Shown here: positions 57,900 through 64,000 of the stretch, in pieces
How the letters are laid out: each line of letters opens with the position of its first letter
Numbering within the stretch: position 1 is the stretch's first letter
Assembly: GCA_948567375.1 (NCBI GenBank)
Contig: OX419757.1
Location: 73,408,001 to 73,472,000, forward strand
Origin: Lunularia cruciata
Lineage: Eukaryota > Streptophyta > Marchantiopsida > Lunulariales > Lunulariaceae
Reading direction: 5' to 3'
DNA: 64,000 nt
Program-made: the position numbers and the translations under genes
The notes under the pieces: model-generated
Told to the model about the DNA's origin: nothing
Database searches by the model: none
The model's input: the letters and a program-made list of their open reading frames with translations, nothing else

Positions 57900-58815
57900 T
57901 ATTCCAGATAAGTGCATGGTTTGAAAGTAATTTTCAATATGACATGATTTTGTGAAATAATAGCACATCAATGCATATTCACACATTGAATCTAACAATG
58001 ATCTTAGATGAGTCAAATTCCTGTCATTCCACTCTCTACATCCCTTCCTCCCTACCCCGCACTTGAAATGATACAACACCCCCTTCAATTAGAAAAAGGA
58101 ATTGCCAAAGTATCTGTCTACTTTCAAATGCTCCGCTCCCCTGCACAACTTTCAGGACATACTTCCCAACTTGGGATCGTTGTTTTCAGTTCGTTGTTTG
58201 TTTTCACATTAACGACCCACAAGACCAACAAACTCAAATCACTCACCACAACTATATCAACCTTGGCATCCACATTACCACCACTATCTGTTGGAGCTGA
58301 GTATGGTCTCCCAAGTGAAGCAGGGACTGCCCTTCACCATTACTCCATGGAGCACAAAGTTCCTTATCACTTCGAGAAAACCAAATCAACCGATCTGCCC
58401 AGCAACCAAAAGTGGGGAGCAATGTCCTTTTGTGATCTCTCTGTTCAAACAAAAGGATTTGCTTCTGCACGTCTCTAAGGTGGAAGCACATGGGAATGAG
58501 TGCTCTATGCATACCAAGATATTGGCCATTTCATGCACTTTCTCTCTGATTTTGCAGCACCATTGATTCAGGACATCGCAATTGTCAAGCCAATCAACAT
58601 AATCAACTGAGCCCGCACATAGCTTGGCATTGAGACCACCTATATCACTGCCTAGGGAAGCCAATAGGACAGAAAAAAATGGAGCATAATGGACGTTGAA
58701 CTTAGCTATCAAATATATAAACATTGACAGCAATTGCAATTGACAAACAAAGAGAAGAAAAGATTGGGAAACCTGCAACAAAGATATTCCACACGTGTTT
58801 TCAATTAACAGAGTA
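57900..58815. other. Stretch with overlapping ORFs of unknown meaning
   Basis: ORFs at 58008-58478 (plus, 156 codons) and 58823-58386 (minus, 145 codons) overlap on opposite strands, and neither shows a domain. The minus ORF lies just downstream of the MULE finger and may be 3' sequence of that transposon. Confidence 0.3.
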
Positions 58816-58819
58816 GATT

Positions 58820-59290
58820 GCATGTTTGGACATTATGACCCTTTTGACCACATTTTGAACAGGTAACTTAGCTGTCAATGTTGGTTTGGCCTCCTGAGTG
58901 GATGCAAATTTTGCATGGACGTCCCACCTTATGAGTCTCTAGAGGTGGATATGTCACTCCATCTGGTTGACATTACTCAACATCAACTGAGATTGTAGCT
59001 TCTTGGTACATCTAGAGGAGTGTTTGCTTCTGGTAGATTGCATGTCCGTAGGCCAGCGGTTGCTTTTGGCAGCGTAGAATGGCTGCACAAGCATGCACAC
59101 ATGGAACCCTAGCTTGTTGAAATGCCAGACAAGTGCAGGTTCGATCGTCAAGGTTGACAATGTGATATTGATCTTTCTCATTGTTGCAGACTTCAAATAG
59201 ATGGTTGTCAATTTGGTATACAAGGCGATTTCTTTTTGCTTTGACAAGTGTGGACACCTGCTTTGTAATACCGCTTGGAGAATCTGAAAC
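58820..59290 (-). pseudogene. MULE transposase C-terminus: SWIM and CCHC fingers
   Basis: On the minus strand, 59257-59012 encodes a segment with VYQIDNHLFEV, VNLDDRTCTCLAFQQARVPC and VHACAAI. This is the SWIM zinc finger (CxC...CxH) of plant Mutator-like transposases, which assists DNA binding. A stop follows at 59012. In a further frame, a CCHC knuckle with the pattern C-x2-C-x4-H-x4-C (CSKCGQKGHNVQTC) is encoded at 58861-58820, the usual last domain of the family. The catalytic DDE domain is absent: upstream sequence is replaced at 59298 by the LTR-like repeat. It is a truncated relic. Confidence 0.82.
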
Positions 59291-59297
59291 AAGTGTT

Positions 59298-59746
59298 TGT
59301 CATGCCATTTGTAGTGTCGCATCTAGATGCTCGGACACTGGAGTTTGAGTGATAATAGTTAGAGTTATTTTAGCAGTTTCTCGGAGACTATTGTCCGACG
59401 GTCAGATTTCGTGTTCAGGGTACTGACTTCACGGTGGGGCCCACCATCACTTTGCACCATTTGCACCGTCAAGTGTGCCGTCAGCGGGACCGTTAGGGTT
59501 TCAGCGCTAGCTCGAGTCTAGGGGGTATAGTTTTGAAGTGAGCTCGAGAGAGCTCACTTCTTTGATGTTGAGCCTTCGAGTTCCTAGCTATGGTGGACAA
59601 AGGCCGGCGAGCGTCACCTGGATTCTCTATGCTTGAGTGGGTGTGGCTTGACTGTAATCAGTCCCCAGTTGTTGGCAGTTTATAGAGTGACAAATCAAAT
59701 ACTGATCTGAGTTGAGTTGAGTTGAGAATGGTAAGCAATTTGATTA
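59298..59746 (+). repeat. LTR-like repeat, copy 2, start of the methyltransferase-carrying gypsy
   Basis: Starts TGTCATGCCATTTG and is homologous to 32089-32537. It contains the (GAGTT)n run. Both copies stop matching just after GATTA, so the true LTR end may be here or farther on (the LTR could run on toward ~60590). TGGTGGCAGAGTC at about 60583 is a possible but unproven primer-binding site. Confidence 0.6.
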
Positions 59747-59749
59747 CAT

Positions 59750-60880
59750 CAAAGAAGTGAAGTTAGGGGGAAATTGGGTGCAAGAACGTTGAGTGTTGGT
59801 GGTATCTCCAAGCTCGGTGGATCGTTGGTAGCTCGATTCAAGTTCAGTGTTTCCCTAGTGTATAGAAGCTCAATTGATTGATGCAGATTTGGTAGTTAGG
59901 CAAACGGTGTGCGGAAGCGCTGGCCAAATTTCGAGCAAAGAAGGAGCAAATTTTGAGCAGTGGTTGTGATTTTGAGCTCATGAGGTGAAGGCATGACCAA
60001 TTTGCTGCGAGTTGGGCTCAGAAAGTCAAATTGAATGTGGAGTTTGGAAGCTCTTCTCATGAATTTTTGATTTGGAAAAACCCGTGTTGTCAATTTGGCT
60101 TGAGTGGAAAGTTAGCGGAGAATTTGGTGGACAACTATTTTTTAGGTTTATGTCAGATTTTGGTTGGGATTTACGTCAGATTTTGGCCAGATTTGGAGGA
60201 GTTTCGCTAGTTTGGAGGACTTTTGCAGATTTGGAGAAGTTTTGAGGCTTCGAGACATAGGGTTGTGGGCTACAAAGGCCTAGAAGGGCCAGCTTGCTGG
60301 CGTGAGGCTAGCTAGTTTAGAGTAGATCTTGATCATTGGTTGGCAAAATCTGTCTTTCTTGCTAGATTATGCGCAACAAGGTTTGACCCCTAGATCTTTG
60401 GTTCCTAGACTGGTGCCCTAGCCATCTGGTCCACCCTCACTTGTTGTCATAATGATTATGCCATTGTTATCTATACACATGTAGCTTTGGCTAGGAGAGG
60501 CAGTTTGATCCCATTCTTGGTGATCCTAGTAGCTTAAGACTTAGATACAAACTTCTCTTATGTCAAATGCCAAATGGTGGCAGAGTCAGTCCCGTGCTGT
60601 GTTATGAGATGAAGGGTTTTTGTTTAGATTTTTGTGATTGGACCCCTTCCATTCTCTACTTCCTATTTGTGCACCATGTTTGTGTGAGGTGCCCTGACTT
60701 TTGAGCGTTGGTGCTCTAGTGTGCTCTTGGTGGTGAAGCTGGAGTGATGACAAGTCAGACTACCTTTGTTTCTCTCCAGTGAGGCATGAAGTGATGACCT
60801 GTAGACCGTGAGAGTGCGTGATATGATGGTAGGTTACAAGTTGCCCTTTCCCTTAGTGTAGTTATCTCGGTTAGAGTTAC
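59750..60880 (+). other. Non-coding leader of the methyltransferase-carrying element
   Basis: No sustained ORF. Phenylalanine/glycine-like TTTGG-rich stretches resemble untranslated retroelement leader. The region between LTR-like start and gag is unusually long for a gypsy element, unless part of it is LTR. Confidence 0.45.
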
Positions 60881-60888
60881 ATTAGTGG

Positions 60889-62797
60889 GTGGTGCTTAGT
60901 TGGTATTGGCACTTGGTGGTGTTGGCACATGGTGGTGTTGGCACTTGGTGGGGCACTTGCGGTTGCGACTTGCGGTTGCAGTTGGTGGTTCGGGTTTGCT
61001 GGTGTGGTTACTTTGTCACAACGGAGTTCTTTGGAGATTCCAGAGGAGTTAGCCTTGCAGTACGCAGTGGGTTTACTCAGAGTGGTGCTCGGTATCAGCC
61101 TGTATCTCAGTTCCTAGTGAGGGAGAAGATTGACTCTGAGTTGGAGTTTGACACAAGAGCTGATTCAGTTGAGAGTGCACTCGGTGTGTCCGCACCATTG
61201 TTGTGGGACATGGACAAGATTTATGGGGCCTCCAAAGGCCCTAGGTGTTACTCTGGTACAGTGGGTACCATTGAGTTGGATGACTTCATCCAAGAGTTCG
61301 ACAGTTGGTGTGATCTGCAGCAGATGCGGAACCCGACTTTGTTCATACCCTTCATGGCATGGAAGGGGTTGTTTCAGCATCTGGAGGGTCCGCCGATGGA
61401 CAACTACCATGAGTTCAGGAGAGCTCATTTGGAGGAGATTGAGTTATGGAGACAGTATTGGTCTCCACACTATGTCTCCATCACTTTGGGCTTGGTGGCC
61501 AAGAGTAGATCAACTGTACCCACGAGGTCTAGCTCGAGTAGTGTTGGTGGAGATAGTGCTACTACGAGTGGAGGTACCGCTGCAGGAGGTGGTGTGGTAC
61601 GGGGGGTTTAACCCCATGGTGGAGTTTTTCCTATGTTTGAGGCAGAACTACCAAGGAGTGCGGACTGACAAGCTGAGGAGCTTGCAGGAGTTCCAACGGA
61701 AGGCTGGAGAGAGCCTACGCAAGGCATATACTCGCATGAGGCGGCTGATCAGTTTCACTTAGGGAGTTACTGAGGCCCAAGCAGTCCAGTTTTGGTATGG
61801 GATACTGGACAGAGAGTTGCAACGTAGAGATTTTGATGCTACGTTGTTATAGGCTACTTTGCCTACTTTGGCAGTGGTCTTTGGTTTGGCTGAGTGTATT
61901 GAGCTCAACATGGTGGAGGAGAGAGTGGTGACATCTGGATTTGGTAGGGAGACCTCATCCACAGCTGTGACTTCTTCTAGAGTGCAGCAGAGTGCACCAC
62001 GCCCAGTTAGTTTTTGAGGACAGGGTGGACAGCCCAAATCCTATGGAGCGAGTGGAGGGCCTAGTGGAGTTAGACCCTTACCCTCATTTTTGGGTCAACA
62101 GCAGCTAGTGAGTGGTGGGGTTGCTTGTTGGACTTGTGGTGGACCTCACCATCGGAGAGAATGTACTCAGGGCAGTTGACTTGATACCTCATGTGCATCA
62201 CAACCAGCACAGAGGCAGGGTGAGCACTACCACATATTTGGTCACACTAGTGATCGGTGTTTTGACCTACACCCGGAGTTACGGAGTGGTAGGGCTGCTA
62301 TGGCAGGTAGTAGAGGAGCTCCAATTCATGGAGGACGAGGTGGTAGACGTGGTGGTAGAGGATCTACACCTAGTAGGGGTGCAGTACTTGCCCTTACTTT
62401 TGACACAACTATGGCTACTCGGATTGAGCAGTTGGAGCAGAGATTGGCTAGTATGGCTATTGCTCAAAGGAGATCAGATTCGGGTGCTGAGGCTTCCACC
62501 TCATATGCTAGTGATAGAGATGCTTTGGACTTCATGTGCAGAGCAGCACAGGTGGATGCATCTGCAGTAGTGACTAGGAGGAGTGCAGTACGTGCTCCAG
62601 AGCCTAGAGGAGCATTAGTGGAGTTGGACCCACAAAGAGGAGAGGTTGGGAGACATGTCAGACTTCCCCAGTCTTTCATGCTATCTGAGGCATTGCAAAC
62701 AGCATCCATGGTTCCTAGACGTCCCAATGCAGGTGTGGTAGGTGGTGATGGAGTACATGATGGACTACCTGCTAGTTAGCCACTTGCTACTACATAG
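60889..62797 (+). pseudogene. Gag of the methyltransferase-carrying element (decayed)
   Basis: The first frame (to 61611) contains SELEFDTRADSVES, DMDKIYGASKGPR, IELDDFIQEFDSWCD, FIPFMAWKG and EEIELWRQYW. It has no ATG near its start (60889 is GTG), so the real start is unresolved. A shift near a G-run at ~61600 moves to the second frame, which reads VEFFLCLRQNYQGVRTDKL, QEFQRKAGESLRKAY, AQAVQFWYGILDREL and a nucleocapsid finger at 62126-62164 (CWTCGGPHHRREC, one residue shorter than the canonical CCHC). A Gly/Arg-rich stretch and a possible second, damaged finger (YHIFGHTSDRC) follow. Six TAG/TGA stops interrupt this frame; four fall before 62300. Confidence 0.85.
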
Positions 62798-64000
62798 ACT
62801 AAGTCTAGCATGATGTTGGGGGCGGCTCAGCTGATTATGCGGCATCCTTTGTTTTCAACCAGTGACATGTTTACATTGGGAGTTGACCCAGCCCTAGTGT
62901 TCTGGTTGGCTACCACGTTGTGTGAGAGTAGGGATGGTGTAGTTCCTACTACTAGAGCAGAGGTGGTTGGTAGTGGAGCTGACTTGGTTGAGGAGCATGG
63001 GATCCGTTCAGCAACCAGTGGTTTATGGCAGGCAGCAACGGCTAGACTGGAGGAATTGCTAGCTAGACCGGCCTTTAAGAGAGCACGGTTTACACCTGGT
63101 GTTGTCCTATTGGATAACCAGAGGGAGATTTTTTGTTTGGTGGGACCTTCAGGGAAGGTCTATACACCACAGAGAGTCTTGTTAGACTCTGGTGCGCAGC
63201 CCCTTATGTTGGGGAAGGCTGCAGTTGTCGGTCTAGAGTTACGGAAGACCAATGTAGAGAGGTGTCCATTTCAGATCCAAACATCTCTAGGTGGTGGTTC
63301 GACACAGTACATCACATGTGGAGAGCTTGTTGTCCAAGTTCAGCCTGGTCATCCGACTAATAGCTCAGTGGTGAGAGCTCAGGCTATTGCAACGATAGCT
63401 GAGTCATATGATGTGCTAGTTGGGGGAGCAATGTTATACCCCATGGGTTTCAGCATTGACTATTGGGAGGAAATATCCTCTTATAGACCTGGTTGGCAGT
63501 CTGGTGAGGGACAGGTATGTCGCCTACCATTACGCTTCAGTAGTGGTAGTCTCGGCTCACTACAGTTTGGGACCATGGCAGCATTAGTTTTAGCTTTTAG
63601 TGGTGCAGTTACTTGGCCTGGTGACTTGTTGGAGGGGAATGCCCATGCAGAGGATACTCCAGTACCAGAGGAGATCACTCGGCTTTGGAGTACGAGTGGG
63701 ATTGTTCCATCCACCTTGGATGTTCCATTGTGGAGTTCAAAGGAGGCATTGCAGCAGCATGCAGATCAGTTGGTGCAACAGGCTTGGAGTGGAGCCTTTG
63801 TACCATCAAGAGATAAGTGTGAGGATGAGCCTCCAAAAGCAATTGCTTTGACACCTCTGGATACCACACTCATTGCTTGGCAGTATCCAATAGAGGGGAT
63901 ATGCCTATTGGAGTTGTTTGGTGAGATCAGCACCGGACTAGTTGCGGTGGTACAAGCGGGTATCCAAGTACAAAGGTACTTGTATGTAGAGAGAGATGAG
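62798..64000 (+). CDS. Protease plus Dnmt3-like methyltransferase start, open to window edge
   Basis: This frame is open for 401 codons from after the TAG at 62795-62797 to the last base, in the same frame as the later gag. The retropepsin begins at 63182 with LLDSGAQPLMLG (catalytic D-S-G intact) and closes with YDVLVGGAMLYPMGF near 63440. About 110 linker residues follow, with DTPVPEEITRLW and ALTPLDTTLIAWQYP. From about 63900 it reads ICLLELFGEISTG, then AGIQVQRYLYVE to the end. This aligns with motif I and the following helix/strand of Dnmt3/DRM cytosine-5 methyltransferases (SAM binding). Two motif-I glycines are Glu and Ser here, each one G-to-A step away, so this copy may be inactive. 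The 5' end is truncated by stops. Confidence 0.72.

Larger units (their letters stand above)
59298..64000 (+). mobile_element. Ty3/gypsy element carrying a C5 DNA methyltransferase-like domain (5' part)
   Basis: Order on the plus strand: LTR-like repeat, ~1.2-kb non-coding leader, gag with zinc knuckle, retropepsin, then a cytosine-5 methyltransferase start reaching the end of the window; RT, RNase H and integrase would lie beyond. In-frame stops at 61760, 61850, 62015, 62177, 62777 and 62795 are all TAG or TGA one C-to-T step from CAG or CGA, and one frameshift lies near 61600. A gag relic of the same family is at 7090-8300 (minus) and a lone LTR-like copy at 32089. Retroelement-borne cytosine methyltransferases are known from charophyte algae and dinoflagellates. 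Confidence 0.75.

Noticed and set aside
58008-58478. 156-codon forward ORF with a hydrophobic segment
   Set aside because: Overlaps a minus ORF of similar length beside the MULE relic; no motif and no conserved partner.
60583-60600. TGGTGGCAGAGTC as a primer-binding site
   Set aside because: It resembles the TGG start of primer-binding sites but matches no tRNA 3' end I can name, and the LTR end is not fixed; left as a possibility only.
61130-61762. 210-codon forward ORF in the second gag frame
   Set aside because: Only its last ~50 codons (after the frameshift near 61600) match gag; the earlier part is a shadow of the first-frame gag.

Overview
The window looks like heterochromatic, gene-poor DNA from a streptophyte plant nuclear genome. 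It contains a Ty3/gypsy chromovirus with a tRNA-iMet primer-binding site, other Ty3/gypsy and Ty1/copia remains, MULE (Mutator-like) transposase pieces, one spliced gene with a GT-AG intron, and pervasive CAG/CAA-to-TAG/TAA and CGA-to-TGA stop codons, as expected where methylated cytosines in CG and CHG contexts have deaminated. A non-seed plant or charophyte-like lineage is my guess, because a DNA-methyltransferase-carrying gypsy element is present; the species cannot be fixed from the sequence alone. I see no rRNA, tRNA or CRISPR array, and nothing prokaryotic.

Layout. 1-5.7 kb: no convincing gene; a 102-bp tandem duplication and a perfect 30-bp palindrome. 5.7-25.5 kb: a nested transposon graveyard. 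It holds a reverse-strand gag relic of the methyltransferase-carrying family (7.09-8.3 kb) and a reverse-strand Ty3/gypsy element ('Gypsy-A', pieces at 9.56-10.14 and 14.78-17.5 kb) split by a younger, well-delimited chromovirus (10139-14782). The chromovirus has two LTRs, a PBS and a PPT, but most of its integrase is deleted. Beyond these lie forward-strand gag remains and decayed coiled-coil ORFs. 25.5-27.7 kb: unique AT-rich DNA, tandem duplications and a TA microsatellite.

27.8-42.65 kb: a large imperfect inverted repeat. The right arm carries the only apparently intact host gene, a two-exon gene (40221-42635) encoding a ~678-aa protein with two membrane segments and a Cys-rich ectodomain. 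The left arm carries its broken paralogue in the opposite orientation. The ~7 kb between the arms holds a MULE tail, an LTR-like repeat and a Ty1/copia gag-protease fragment. A third copy of only the upstream flank of this gene lies at 57.2-57.9 kb.

42.65-57 kb: gene-free DNA, then a forward Ty3/gypsy relic ('Gypsy-B': gag, RT, RNase H, integrase) interrupted by a ~2.1 kb insertion, then a reverse-strand coiled-coil ORF relic. 58.8-64 kb: a reverse-strand MULE transposase C-terminus (SWIM and CCHC fingers) abutting the LTR-like start of a forward Ty3/gypsy element. That element's gag-protease ORF continues in frame into what looks like motif I of a Dnmt3-like cytosine-5 DNA methyltransferase exactly where the window ends. 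This retroelement-borne methyltransferase, with a second family relic at 7-8.3 kb, is the most interesting system in the window; the inverted-duplicated two-membrane-segment gene is the second.
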